A stretch of DNA of 64,000 nt, from NCBI GenBank assembly GCA_039583875.1, contig CM077150.1:3180332-3244331 (forward strand), given 5' to 3'. The notes under the pieces are model-generated. The model saw nothing but the letters and a program-made list of their open reading frames with translations, did not search any database and had not been told where the DNA came from. The translations under genes and the position numbers were made by a program. Within the stretch, counting starts at the first letter, position 1. The number at the start of each line of letters is the position of its first letter. Below are positions 45,801 to 60,800 of the stretch, in pieces. This DNA is from Platanthera guangdongensis. Taxonomy: Eukaryota > Streptophyta > Magnoliopsida > Asparagales > Orchidaceae.

Positions 45801-48800
45801 TTAAAGTTTTTGTGCGCTCAAAAACCATGGTTGATAGTTCAAAATAGGTCCCCAGCACTTGTTTCTGTAACTTCAATACCAACTCTTCACTTAAGAAACA
45901 CAGGGAGAGGAGTAAGAAAATGTAATCTTTTAATGTTGATACTCAATTTTGTTAAGGGGTCCGTTTATTTGGTTAGAATTGAGACTATGAAATTAGAATT
46001 TAAGGTCCATCTTCAATGGAATTGTACCTCAAATTCTGATTTGGAAGCTCCAATTCTCTCCAACCAAAAAGGAATGTAGACCCAGATGAAGCGTGATCTA
46101 CAACATAGGAATCTGGATGGTATTTACTATTTACCCAGTCAAGAATACTGTAGCATCCTTGTTATTGTATTTTCAAAATAAATAGCAAATTTATCATCCA
46201 AAAAAAGGAAAAAAGCCAAATTAGTCAACAATTATCGCAATTAATCATCATAGATCAGTTATTTTCAAGGTAGGACTGTAAAATAGGAGAATTTTTTTTT
46301 TTTAAGCCACATTAACTCTCTGCATTCTGCACATGCACATGACCCCTCTTTCACAGTTGACATAGAGCTGTTAGTTTACCTGCATGTTCCCAATAAGGAG
46401 GGCGAAGATAATGAGCCCAAGAATTGAAAGTGCTATAGAGAAAATAACCTCTCCAGTATAAGTACTCGTTACAAGTCCTTGGCCAAGAGTACTGTAAACA
46501 TCAAAAAAGTTAATATAGATGTCTCTATAAATGTGTTTATAAGAAAATTTTAAAAATAAACATCACTGAGGCTTAATTTGATTATTAAAAAGCTAGAAAT
46601 ATTAGGCAGTGTTAGGATTAGTAAATTAAACTTAGAAGTATTATACTGGGTATCAGGATTGGTGAATCAAAGTTTGAGGATAAGATTGAAATTTTAGTGA
46701 AGAGGATTGGTTTTAGACTTCTACTGTTAAGTCTCAGTGTTTGAAATAGAGAAATAAATCATGTATTCTTAATAGTACAGAATGTCATGTCAAGTAAAAG
46801 TTAAATTCTATAAAATTGCAGCTACCCATTTATATTGTTTGCATATGGGTGTTGGATGCTAAATATGTAACCCATAGGAGCATGGCAGAATAAGAATGAT
46901 ACATGAGTATGTGGAAAAACTAGGAAAGACATCCCAGAACTAACTGTGTAGAGGGAGGGTTGGATACATGAGATGAGAAAAAGCATAGTGAAGGATGAGA
47001 GTGAACCATAAAAAAAGAAATTTTTGGAATGGTCATGATCCTGAAGTAAGTCCATCAAATTAGTCTGCCCTTTTGATTTTTTATCTATCTGTTCTAACTG
47101 AATGCGTGTTTTTTTAATGCATACGATTTGCATACAATCAAATTTTTTGTAATATATTGTTTATAGATACTGGCGGCAATGCACAAGATCTTGAGGCACA
47201 GTGTGCCGCAGTAATAGTACTCGGTCAGGAACTATCGTCTTCGCACGTTATGCAAGGGGGGGGGGAGAGTCGTGCACGAATGTTAGTCAACTACTAGTGA
47301 AAAGAAGTGAGCAAGAAAATGTATAATAAGGATTGTTTTCAGAATTATGTTTCAGAGGAGGGAGGATGTACATATCTGCAGTTCACTACGGTGCCATTGA
47401 TGACTTCAAAATGATAAAATTCATCTACTCTATGGAACTGGTTACTGGTGTAGTAGTATGCATAGCATCCAAGTCAAAAGTGCCGAGTAACTTAAAAAAG
47501 ATTCATACTGTTGTTGATTTGTGTCTCAATAAATAACAAATTATCAAAGAAGCAGAATTTAACTAGTCTATTCTGATCAGAATATTCTTTGGGTACTAAG
47601 TTTATTTAACTATATATGAAAAAGCCACTCTTATACGTGACAGAGCAAACCTCTGGATACTAATATAACCGAACAAAGGAGGTGCACTCCTTTTTGGATG
47701 GAAGTAACACTTACCTAAGATTTTGCAAGCCAAACCACAGACAATAATAAAATTTGGTGACAAATTTTTTCGATGTAATGATTCCTGAAGTCACAGCCTG
47801 TGTGTAGATGCCAAAATTGAAGGGCGGATTATCAACATCCACAGAGCATTGGCTCTTAAGAACTCCGCTGCTGACATTGAACCACTGATCGAAACCATCA
47901 AGATGATAATCACTACAATACAGGAAATCCCATAGACATCCGCCGTACTTTGAACAGGCTTGATGCCAACAATCATCTTGCCGTTCTACGGCTAACAAGT
48001 ACCAAAATGCCCCCACTATCTGAGAAAACAAACCACAATGAAACATAAGCAAAAGTTGTGCATGTAGTTCTTGTCTGGCGGAAGTCGTGAAAAAGCCTAA
48101 GTATTTCACCCAAGTAACATGAGAAAGAATCGTATTAGTTTAATGGCTAAACTACAGTTCAGCCTGGTTTAAGATAATGAATCTAGAATTTAATCAAAGT
48201 CAAATTTGTGAAATAGTTGCAATCATGGATTTTGTGTTGATAATCGTTATGTTGAAATAAAAAAAAATCATTTATTGAGACAAACAGATCAACTCCTTTA
48301 TCATAATGTAGAGTAAATGTAAACTTGTTTTTGTTCAAATGAGTAGACATGGTTCCCATTAGTCCTTACTAGTAAATGAATTGAATGCAAACAAACAGAA
48401 AAAATGTCATGTATCTTTTTCACAAGTCTTTATAGTCAGCGGCGGGTTAATTAGTTAGTCGGTGTACAACCCATATTCATCACGGACGAGCCCAGTTGCA
48501 CCATGTGGGCCTGAATCAAAAGGTCAAAGATCAGGTCAAGGTCAGCCAGCGGGTGCAATTGCAGCCTGTGGAAGCATTTAAAGCCCAAGTAGGCGACTAT
48601 CAGCAGTGTCGGCGAGCATAAGATTTACTCGTCTAGTTGGCGACCATCAGCAACATCTCGCCAAGTGTGGGCGAGATCCTTCGATCAAGCTTTTAAAAAC
48701 CAGACCGGAGATCAAACCTGTTAGATCAAAAGTTGGACTGGTCGAACGTGTTGGTCCGGTCGGACCGGTCGGATCGGGGTTGAACCGTAATATTACAATA

Positions 48801-51800
48801 AATAATAAAACATATAAAAATTATTTATAACTATATAACCAAGGTTGTGAAGATCGAGATCTTACTTAGGATCGGGAGGCATCCCTAAGATCGTAAAACG
48901 TAGGATCGACACAGATCGCAAGATCGTATTATAATAAAAATTTAAAAAATTATACACATTGGAAGAATTATTTTTATAAAACAAATACATCAGAAAAATA
49001 TAAAACAGAAGCATGAGAAATATGTAACAATCAACATTCGACAAATATTAATATAAAAGACATTGTAATTAATGCATAATTGCATACCATACCATCTCAT
49101 CAAAATATAATATTCCAAAAAGACAAACTCAAAAGTTGATTTCTTTTAATAACGTCAATCATCTTGAGTTTTATCTAGGTCTATCACAAACGCAAGATGT
49201 TTGATTGCAAATTTTGCTCTAAATTTATAATCCGGGTTACTACATAACAAAACTTTTTTTCCTTTTTTGGATCAGCTTATTGAATTCAAAAGGAAACACT
49301 GGTTCATTCTTGTAAGAGACTAGAAATGGAACCAAAATAGAAAATGAAATGTGAGGAGTCATGTTAATTACAAAGTAGAAAATGAAATGATATTGGAGAA
49401 GCTCTTCTCAATTTTTCGATCTTATAATACAATGGAGAATGCATAATGAATTTTCTAAATTCCAAATAGATTTTTTTGAAAACAAACTTTCTTTTTATCA
49501 TACTCCTACATAAAACTTTAATCAAACAGCATAATCTAACAAATCAAGTATAATAAAGTTAGAAAAGAAGAATTTCATTATGAGAAGTTGAACAATTATC
49601 TTTGTATTTGTGTTTGCAAGAGAGGTAAATTGTGATGTAGTATGGCAAATTTGATGTTGGATAATTGATTTTTTTTGTAAGTAGGTTATCTTAAATATAA
49701 TAGATTAGTTCATAAATAGATTGCACACAAATAAAAAGACAGTGGTAAAGCGAGGATGGACAATATATTGATAGGTAACCAAATGTAAATAAAACACGAG
49801 CAGGGTTGAAACACAGGTAAAAGAATATTAGTATTTTTTATCAAGAGTGTTACTAAAGAAAAATAATTAATTGCTCTTCATGATTTGTATGGTAGGTAGA
49901 TGATAAGAAATATGAAATAATGGTCTAGTTAAGGAGAAAAGTATATAAATATTTTGATCTAGTTTCACATGCAATTATTAAAGATGAGACTAGATTGGGA
50001 TGGCAGGAGGCGGCAGAACAGCTCGACGGAACAGCAGGAAGGAGAAGAAGAACTCGCACCAGATCGGGATGGCAAGAGGCGGCAGAACCCTTCTCGGGCG
50101 AGCAAACAACAGTGGAGACGGCGTCTCACTGTCACGCGCAGGCGGAATAGGGCGGCAGTGGTGTCTCAGTTTCGCGCGCAGGCGGAATAGGGTGGCAGCG
50201 GGCAGCGCCTGCTTCGCAGAGCTCGCGGGAGGGGAGTGTCGGGCCGAACCCTAGGGAGAAGAGGCGATTTCGTTCTCCAGGCGTCGAAATTCCTGCGACG
50301 GGTTCGGGTTCAATAACACCGTGAGTTAATATATGATCGTTTAGGAAAAGCTGCGCGGTAAGATCGTTTAGGATCGTAGAATCGTACGATCCTACGATCC
50401 TAAACGGCTATCCTACCGTTTCTACAGTATACGCGATCTAGGCTCCCCCGAAGATTGTATCCCCCGTAAAAATCGTAAGATCGTACGATCTTACGTGCAA
50501 GATCGTGATTTTGACAACATTGTATATAACAATTAACAATACTAAATTGTATAATTTTATACATATTTTTATAGTTTTATAGTTGTATATATATTTTTAT
50601 ACGTAAGTATTTTTATATATTAAGTTATATTAATTGTTTTATATATATTAATTTATGTATTTTATATTTATAGCTCTTAATTACTTAATTTAAGAAAAAG
50701 ACATACTAAATATATATAATGAATAATATATATAATTATAATAATATATATAGTATAATATGTTAATTTATATAATATATACTTATATTAATAATGAATT
50801 ATATATTATAATAAATAATTATAGTACAATACGTTATATATATTATAAATATTTTTGACTTGATATCACAAATGACTCCTTGGTTGGTTGGGTTGAGCTT
50901 TCCCTCTTATCCTTGAGATCACATGATCGAAACCTGACACCCACGTTTTAAAAAATAAATTTTTAATAGCTATTGAACCGGGCGGGTATCCAAAACCCGC
51001 TTCGGTTCTCCGGTCCGCGGTCAGCTCGCCCTGTTTTGCGGTTCCCAAGCGGTTCGCGGAAGAAGCGGGCTGCATACCTGGACCGGACCGGCTGGGCCTC
51101 CGGTCAGCGATACAACCGGTCGAACCACCCGGTCCGGTCCGGTTTTCAGAAGCTTGACTTCGATAGTCGTTGGATCGCAAGTCGTAAGATCGCCTGGTCC
51201 AGAAAGACAACCTCGCAGGGGATGGGTTTTCTCGCCTACATACCCCCCATGATTTATTTATAAATAGGACCTCAGGGATACCAAGAATGACACCTAAAAT
51301 TGAGACCCCACCCCTTTTTGTGAGTTCAGAGACTCTAACCGGTGTCTTCCTCGTACCTTGCTCAGTCACTTTGCTTGTGGAGGGGAAGTTTCTACCAAAC
51401 TTCTGGGTACGTGGTGAGACCTCCCTGTTCCAGCATCTTGGGTCCATTAATAGTTCGTTTCTCTCTTCTTCGCTCTAACTCTCAGAACCGATCACCCATA
51501 TCGCCAGACCAGTAACCTCGAGTTGCACTTAGATCCGAATATTTGGAGTTGGGATTTTCCTGGCTTCAGCACTTTGGTGCGGTGAACATTGATCATTGCT
51601 AGAGGAGAAAAAGTCTGGCGAGGAGGCAAGATGGTGGATGAAGGCGAGCAAGAAGGAGTAACAGGTAACTCGCAGGGAGCGAACGAGTATATAACCCGAG
51701 CCGACTTCAATGTTTTTGCGCAGCGCCTCAAGGATACTTTGCGATCAGTGCTAGCTTCTCGTACGTAAGTCACGACGACCTCGCCTCGACGTGAGACCCC

Positions 51801-54800
51801 GTCGGAAGATGCTGCGCCGTCTAGGTGAGCAGAGAAGGAGCCGATGTTGGAGGAGCTTAAGTGATATTTGTTGCCATTGTACACCCGACCAGCTCGCAAG
51901 GACTTCGAATCCACGAGGGGGAGTGCCAGGCGAGGTTTCAGGATGCTCGTACGTGCAAGCAGGGCGCTGCTTGCCAATTCACAGATCGTCGGCAGGGTGG
52001 GAGGAGCTCATTCAGTGATGAAGTGTTGTCGGCCCCAGTCCCCGAAGGTTTTAGACTTTAGTGAGCCCGTCCTGAGCTATTACTCTAGAAGAGATGGTTC
52101 GATTTGACATATTTAGTGATTCGAGGATATGGTGTCAATTTGGAACATGAAAAATGCTTTCAAGTACCGATTCTTCGTCATTACCTTCCAGGGGAAGGCT
52201 ATAGACTAGTTTCACCAACTATCGAAGAGTTCCATCTACTGTTTCGAGGACCTACGCCGAGTGCTGACGACACGGTTCGCCACATCAAAGAAAAGGAAGT
52301 AGACAACTGCTTTCTTCCATCTGAAGCAAGGAGAGCATGGGACTTTTGGTCATTACGTTGACCGTTTCCATGAAGAAATCTTCGGCATCTAGGACGCGGG
52401 TGGCTCTACCTTGCAGTAGGCCCTGTCGTTCGGCCTAAGGAAGGGTCTCTTCAATCTGGAAATCAGCAGGGATCCCCTTGTGTCCTATCAAGTCCTAATC
52501 GAAAGGGCGAACAATTTCGTGCAGAGGGAGTCGACTAACCGCAGCTTCCTGGCCAAGTTGACAAAGGTAACCAGGGAAGAGGGCGATGAGGAGGAAGAGG
52601 CACTCGAACGAAGGCCCAAGGTGAGGTTGAGGAAGAAAGAAGTGTAGAAGCCGGAGGAGAGAAGGAAGGAGGAGCAGAGGAGGAGGGAGGAGCCTCAAAG
52701 ACGGGAGGCAGGGAGAGCCTTTGTGGCTCCGGAGAATCGGGAAGAGGAACGGAGGTTCCAGTTCCCAGAAAATCGACCCCCTTGTAGGCCTACGGGAAGA
52801 TCCTGACAAGCAGGTCCTGAGAGGATGTTTTTCCCCGAAAGAAGAAATAACTAATACAAACCAGGAGGGCATCGAGGAAGAGGAGGCCGGAGAGAAGCGA
52901 TGACAGTTGTCAGGCAGGGCCATCGACACCATCGAAGGAACCGGAGGAGGAACATACCAGTGGAAATCCCCCTCTACTGTGAGTTGCATCAGGTCGAGGG
53001 TCGTGACACCACGTCTTGTCCAGACTTCTTGGAAGCAAGGCGGAGGGCAGGAGGAGCGAAGGAGGAGAAGCTCAGAGGCAGAGGGGTCTGGATGACCCAA
53101 AAATGCTTCAAACCCCTATTCGAATACAAAATGAAGACAGAATCGATCAGGTAGGTCGCGGAGGAGTAGGCCAAGGAGGAGGTGGAGGATTAAGAGTGAT
53201 CCACGGGGAGCGAGGGTGAGAGCTTCCCGAAAGGGGACCCTCCACACTATTTATCGCAGGAGTGTCTCTTCGACCTCCTAGGCCCCTCAACCGTTGGAGA
53301 TCACTTTCTCTGCAGAAGACTTGTTGGGGAATAAGAACCTCTTCCATGATGCTCTCATCATCCAAACAGCAATGGAGGACTTCACCATCGGTCGGATCCT
53401 CGTTGATAACGGGAGCTCCATGAACGTTATCTTCAAGAAGGCGTTCAAGGGCTGGAGGTAGAGGCGTGCAGAGTGATGGCCTCAGATGGTCCTCTCATCA
53501 GCTTCTTGGGAGAGAGGAAGGAGGTGGAAGGGAAAGTGGAGCTGTTGGTAATACTTGGCGGGACAACGATCAAATGCAGGTTCGTCATCATGGATGCGTC
53601 GAGTTGTTACAGTGACATCTTCAGAAGGCATCTCATCAACTCCTTTAAGGTTGTCTCATCCTCCTATCATCAGTGCTTAAAGTACCGTCAAGGGGACATC
53701 CAGGTGAGGATCAGGAGCGATCCAAGAGCTGGACGAGAGTGATATCTAAATGTGGTTAGCACCATCAGCTGGATGGAGGGGGCAGAGGAGGTGGATCGGG
53801 TTATGGAACGAAGGGCCAGACTGGAGGTAGCCGAGGAAGTTGAAGGGGTGGAGGTGGTGACAGAGGGAGAGATGCTCGCAATGCTGAAGATCGGAGGGGC
53901 ACTGAAGGCCGGAGAGAAGGTGGAGATGGTGGCGTTCCTACAAGAGAACGTAGACATATTTGCCTAAAGCATCTTCAAAGTGTCAGGGGTTGATGCAAAT
54001 ATAGCATATCGCCAATGGGGGTTGGAGGATGTGTTATTTTTCTTTATTAAATAAAGTCTGTTCGAAGGATTGTTATCTCTTGCCTCGAATCAACGTGCTT
54101 GTTGACTCAGCTGATAGTTTTTTTGTGATGAGTTTCCTTGACGCTTTTTCAGTATACCACCAGATTCGGATGCATTCCCCTGATCTTCGTAACATCTCCT
54201 TCATCACGAATGATGGCTGCTACAACTACAAGATGATGTCCTTAGGGCTGAAGAATACATGAGCTATCTATCAACAAATGATGGATCATGTCTTTAAAGA
54301 GAAAAATGGGCGAAACTTGGAGATGCATGTCGACGATCTCTTGATCAAAAGCAAGAGCGTCTGGGAGCATATCGCAAATTTGGAGACCTTTGCAACGCTT
54401 CGAAAATTCAGGATGAAGCTCAATCTGGCGAAGTCCGTGCTCGGGGTCGAGAGAGGAAAGTTCTTGGGGCATTACTCCGAAGGAGGTAGAGCTGAACCCT
54501 GACAAGGTTAAGGCAATCATGCAGATGACATCCCTAAAGAGCATCAAGGAGGTCAAGAGGCTGACAGGAAGGTTGACAGACCTTAGTCGTTTTTTATCAA
54601 AGGCTGGAGAGAAATGATGTCCCTTCTTCAATACTCTCCGAGACGGTTAACAGTTCGAGTGCACCGAGGAGTGTGAGAAGGTCTTCGACTGGCTCAAAAG
54701 GCAACTGACGCAGACACCTCTACTACAAGGACCGAAGGAAGGTGAAGATTTGTTACTCTACCTGGGAGTAGGAGCAGATGCGGTGAGCTCAGTACTGGTC

Positions 54801-57800
54801 TGGGAGTAGGGGAAGAGGCAACTCCCAATCAATTATGTTAGCAGGGTACTCTGAACGGCAGAATTGACGTGCCCCGTCTTGGAGAAGTTGGATTTCTCTC
54901 TGGTAGTCTCACCACGAAGCTCAGGTCTTACTTTCAAATGCACTCCATCTGCGTCGTAACGGACCATCCTCTCCGAAGTATTATGAGTGGAGTGGAGCAC
55001 TCGAGGTGATTGGCAAAATGCTCGGTGGAGCTCAGTGAGTTCGACTTTTCCTTCTCTCCAAGAGTTGCAATTAAGGCACAAGCGGTGACAGATTTCCTGT
55101 CCGATTTCTCAATAGAGACGAGCGAAGGTGACGACCCATCTAGAGTGATCCCTTAAAAGATGTTCATGGACAGAGCCTGGGGCATAAGTTCCATAGGAGT
55201 CGGCATCATTCTGGTGAGCCCGCAGGGAACTATGATTGAGCAAGCGATCACGATCCTCTTCCCCGTCACAAATAACCAGGTTGAGTACGAAGCCATTGTG
55301 GCAGGCCTACGTCTGGCTAAGGAGTTAAGAATCCAGGATATCCAAGCCTTCATGGACTCAATGGCGGTTGCACCGCAGATCCATGGAGAGTTTGAGGTCA
55401 GCGACATCATCCTGCAACAATACCGGTAAAAGGCAAAGGGTTGATCGGAGGGTTCCAATCCTTCTTCGTCCAGCATGTGCCCAGGGAGGAGAACTCGGCG
55501 GCGGATCGCTTGACAAAGTATGGCCCGAGGGTCGGAGGCACGATCACTGAACTGTTGCAATATTTCATCAAGGAAAGAGAGATGATGGAGATTGAGCAAC
55601 ATGCTTCTTGGATGGATCCTTTCATAGCATTCCTAGCTATATGCCAGCTCCCAGCAGAAGTTGGAGACGAGAAATTTTCAATAGAAGGCTACATACTATC
55701 TGATGCATGAAGAGAGCTATATCGCAAAACCATCTTAGGCCCCTTGGCCACATGTGTGTCGGAACTCGAGGTCCCTCGAGTGTTGGAGGAGGTTCATTCG
55801 GGAATGTGTGGAAGTCATTCTGGGACTTGCACTCTGGAGCACAGGATTGTGGGGCAGGGTTACTTCTGGCCGACCATCAGGAAAGATGTTGAAGCTTTCA
55901 CAAAGAAGTGTCTGAAGTGTCAGCTCTTCGCTCCCCTTCAGCTACAACCAGCCCAACAACTTCGTTTTATCACGGCCGCTTGACCTTTCGTCATCTGAGA
56001 ATGGATCTGATTGGACCTTTCCCTCAGGCCAGTGGGCAGCGAAAGTTCGTCCTTATGATGATAGATTATTTCTCAATGTGGATCAAGGACAAAGCTTTGG
56101 CTAGGTCAACGTCTCAGATCGTAAAAAATTTCATCTCGGGGAGATCGTAAATAATTTCTTTTGGGGGAGATCGTCTGCAGGTTCGGAATTCTTTTCGCCA
56201 TCATTACAGACAACGGTCCGTAGTTTGTCAGCTTGGAGCTGACCGACTTCTGCCAGTAGTTGGGAACAGATCTTCAATTTGCTTCAATGTATCATCTCTG
56301 GAGCAATGGACATGTGGAAGCCACCAACAAGCTCGTCGCTAATCTCCTGTAGAAAAAAGTTGAGAATCTTAAAGGGAATTGGGCGGAGCCGCTCCCCTTT
56401 GTCCTATAGGCTATGAGGACCACTCGAAACTCAACCACGGGGGAGACACCCTTCAATTTGTCCCATGGGTCTGAGGCCCTTCTTCCTGTAGAGTTTGAGG
56501 TCTGAAGCGCGAGAGTGGTGGCGGTGAAAGAAGGGGACGAGGAGTGGCGCTTCGAAAATGAAGATGCTCAAAAGCTTTCCCTCGACTACATTGAAGAGCT
56601 TCGAGACCTTGCATCGGCCAGACAAGAGGAGATCAAGAGACGGATGACGAAGCACTTCGACAAGCACGTCTGCATCAAGCAATTTCAGGATGGAGACCTC
56701 ATCTTTAAAAAGGTGGACGCCGCGGGAAGATCGACCTCCGTCGGGAAGCTTAACCCGAACTAGGAAGGGCCTTTCATCGTTCAAGAGGCACTCGAGACGG
56801 GGGGATACTGCTTATAAAGCCACGAGGGGGAACTGCTCGATGTGCTCAGTAATACATGGAGCGACGATGATCTGAAAACGTTTTATCCCTAGAAGGGAAA
56901 GGGTATGCCTTGTCAGTGTTGTATATTTGAATATAGAAATTGCCCTGAAAGATGGGATTTGTTACCCCATTTGCATAAAATGTTTTAAGCATGGATAAGC
57001 AAACATAAGTGATCTTCAGAATTGAGTTGGGAAACGAGTCTCCGACTTGACTTTCTAACACCCAAAGCAGATGATAGGACAGTGTATCGGGTTTTTTATT
57101 GCTTCCTCCTAAGTCCAAGTCTCTGCATTAGCGGCCAAGATCAGCTCTTCCCTTGCATGTTGGCCGACGATCCCCCAATTGCGCTTCTCATCCGGCTGTA
57201 GATGTTATCAGGTGAGAGTCTGGAGCTGACCTCCCATCTCGACGAAAGGAAGACAGTTGTGCCTTAAGGCAAGATCCTCCGCCCTCAAAGGCATCGTTGA
57301 GCCCCAAAAGAGCTAGAAGTTCGATGTGGGATCAGAAGTTTTCTTAAGTTTAAAATTTTAGCGTCACATGAGATTTATGTAGCAGGTGCAGCTGACTCTT
57401 TTTGATTGTTAAGTGACGGGACAAAAAACCTCCCGGAGTGGAATGAACAAGTGATGGTATGGAGGTCTCGAGTGTGTGCGTTCAAGAAGACCCCCGGGTG
57501 TCATTCCCTATACAGGTTTCCTCTACCCCTCGACAAGTGATAGGATGGAGGCCTCAAACGCGCACGTCGGATAAGGACCCCTCGAAAGACATTTCCCTCC
57601 ACGTATACCTTTGCCTTCGTGTCAAGGTAGTGGAGCAAGAATTTATAGAGATGGACAAAACCGATCTCCACGATCGAGTTTCTCCGACTTGATTCTCATA
57701 GCACCCAGAATGGATGATGGAACGGTGTATCGGGTTTTTTAATTTTTTTCTCCTTAGTCCAAGCCTCTGCATTGAAGACCGAGATCAGCTCACTCCTTGC

Positions 57801-60800
57801 ATGTTGACCGACGATCCCCTCATTGCAATTCTTATTCAGTTGTATGTGTTATTATAAGAGAGTCAAGAGCCAACCTCCCAACTCGACGAAGATAAGTCGG
57901 TATGGTTAACTCTTTGTTGGATTATTGAGTAACAAGGCAAATGACATGAAGGAAGTGAGTAGCCAAAAGGTCGGGTGGAAGCTCCGGGAGTGTGCATTCT
58001 GCAGGACTCCGCACCCCCCCCCCCCCCCCCCCGAGCTCCATCTTCCCTTTTCAGGCACCTACAACTCACATACAGGTGAGTATGCAAGAAGTCTGAGCAT
58101 GCTATGCAAGCAAGAGACTTCTCGGTCAGCTAAAACCACGAGCATCATGAGTGACCGCATTGAACATGATCACGAGTATGCGGAATCAGACGTCGAGCCT
58201 AAGAGCCTAGCGAGTGCTCATCGTCGTCGAACCTAAGTGCCTAGTTAGCATTCATCGCTATCGAGCCTAAGAGCCCAATAAACGTTCAGCATCGTCAAGC
58301 CTAAATTCTAAGCGAGTATCGTATAAGGAAAGTACTGAACACGAAGGGAAGCAAAAATCATGTCTTCCTTTCATTTCTATCAAGGACGATTACATGGCAT
58401 ACAAAAAACTTAATGCATCATCCTGTGTAACCAAAAGACTACTGCAAAAAAACATATTTACAAGTCAGCAGGGCGATCAAAAAGTTTCTCGGTCGGTCAT
58501 GCTCCCCAATGCGACTACTCGCCATCATCGTCATCCTTGACATCTGGATCTTCTGTCTTCATCTAACTCTGAAGATTGTGAATAGTTTGAGAGTTGGCTT
58601 CTTCGACGAGGAGCTCTGGGATGATGTCCTCGGGGGAAAGATCCTCATCAGAAGGCGGAAGCAGGCTGTCGAGTTTGATCTTGAAGAGCAAGACGTTGCC
58701 CGTATCTCTGCCAATCTCCCGCCGCATCGTCGACATCGCGAGGGGAGCCATCCTCACGTTCTTGCCAATCTCGGAGGTGCTTGCCTCAGGCTGACTTCTC
58801 GTCGGCTTGCGAGTCTCTAGCTCGACGATTTTGACCTGGGTCACCTCCAGCGCGGCCTGGCTTTCACTCAGCTCGATCTCGAGCTGCGAAATACGTTGTG
58901 CAGCGGCCAACTTGGCTTCCTGCACATAAATGGCGGCTAGTCGTTAGCGAGACAGCTGGTGAAGAGTATTTTAAAATTCGAAAACTGCACACCTAAATGC
59001 TAACCAATATCACCTCGTAAGCCCGGCACTGTGCGACCTTCTCCTCGGATTCTCCCAACGACTTATGGAGATTTTCGTTGAGGTCGCTGAGGATCTTGAT
59101 CTTCTCGTCGGCCGCCAACAATTTCCTCGTCGTCTGGTGCGCGAGTTCCAATGTGTGCAAAGCTGACCGCGAGGTCTAATTGTCGAGGGAGGAGGAAGTG
59201 AATTCTTGCAACGCAACCACCTCGTTGCGATCGTAAAGGGCGAACACGACGTTGAAGACTTCACCATTGTCATTCCAGTCCTTCGACCAAGGGGGCAGGT
59301 TGGTGCTGAGGTGGACCACATGCTCGTCGGCATCCCAGGATACCAGTGGGCCACCAAAATGGTCCACTTCGTCGACCCCAACGCCGAAGCTTGAGTGCGA
59401 GGAAAGGTACCGGGCTTCATCATCATCATCATCCGTGTCTGTCGTTCTCTTGTGAGCGTCCTACTTGTGCCGGCGCTTTCGAGCAGAGAACTCGCCCCGC
59501 TCAGGTCGCCTCGGATCCTCAGCCACCTTGGGCTACACTGCAGGTTCCTCGTCCATCGGGTCCTCCGGGATTGATGCCATCCTCGCAAGAAGGTTTGACG
59601 ACGTCCTAACGTCACTCGGCTGGAACTCCACACTCGATGTGGGAGGAGTGGTCTCCTTCGCCAGCGGGAGAGATTCTCGCGGGACCGTGCAAGATGCTGA
59701 AAAGGAAAGACAAAGGTTAGGCGCGTAAATCATGTATTGTGCGAGCAGTGCAGATCCTCGCCAAAAGCTTACCTGTTCCAGGGAATATGAAAGGGAGCTT
59801 GTCGACGTCACGTCGTCCGTAAGCGACGTCGAACCTCTGCCCCTAGAAGACTTTTCTGAGTTGCTCCGAGTCTCCTCCCAGAGCAGGGGCAATGAAGACG
59901 ATCTCTGACGGCTGCTGTGTGGAGAAAAGAATGGAGTTGAAGGGGTCGCTGACGATCAGGAAGCGCTCCGTCCACTGGTGCACCTTGTTTACCGTGTCAG
60001 TGATGGTGCACGTATGGATGCAGAAGAAGATAACCCCCTCCTTCGTCGCCCCCAAGGTGACGATCTTGAGACGGAGAGATCGAAGACGGTCTTCTCCGAG
60101 CGCAAAAAGTTGAGGAACCCAACGATGGTCGCCACACCATTGGGGTTGATCTGCGCCGACACCAACCCATAGTGTCGAAGGATCTGACAGAGTTCTAGCC
60201 AGAGCGGAAGCCGTTGGCTGACCTCAAAATGTCGGATGGGGAAAATGAACCTGTCCGGGAAGGCGTTGATGCGGGACTACCTCACTCCGAATCCCCCTTC
60301 GATGGGGAGGAAACGGTCCTTGAAGTCATCGATGTTTTAGTGGTCCATTGTCGGTTTCTTGAAATTCGTTGCTGATAAGAGGGTTGCGCAACCTAGCCAG
60401 CGAGCATTGGCATCGTCAGCGAACACCATGGCTTCTGGGCGAGTACGCGTGGGGGGTTGTGATCACCGCTAGGTGGAAAACCCAGAATGTCGCATATCGC
60501 TTGTCGCCGATAACTACTTGTAAAGTCAACCTCGTGCCCTAACTACTCTCCTAAGTCCCGAAGCGAAACCTACAGCTCGGTTGAGGGTTGCGACAAACCT
60601 AAATCCCATACGCCCATAGTCGACAAACAACAAACATCAGTCTCGCAAACATAATTCAAGAAAATTGAAGAATAACACTGCATACTCGCCAAAGTGGGTT
60701 TATGAATGGATAATGATGTTCAATATTTTATTACAAGATGAGAAATAAAAAACAAACACAACTAAGACATCTGGAGGTTCTTACGTTGTTCGTCGGTTTG

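Larger units (their letters stand above)
48463..51571 (+). repeat. 5' LTR of gypsy element, interrupted by hAT-like DNA transposon
   Basis: The LTR sequence 48463-48685 and 51157-51571 aligns with the intact 3' LTR (61676-62347) across the insertion point CCTTCGAT|AGTCGT. Without the insertion it would be about 630 bp. Confidence 0.9.

Noticed and set aside
59010..59633. 207-codon minus-strand open frame (Arg/Ser/Thr-rich)
   Set aside because: Out-of-frame shadow of the antisense accessory ORF; the informative frame gives the DDDDEARYL and EVDHFGGPL segments instead.
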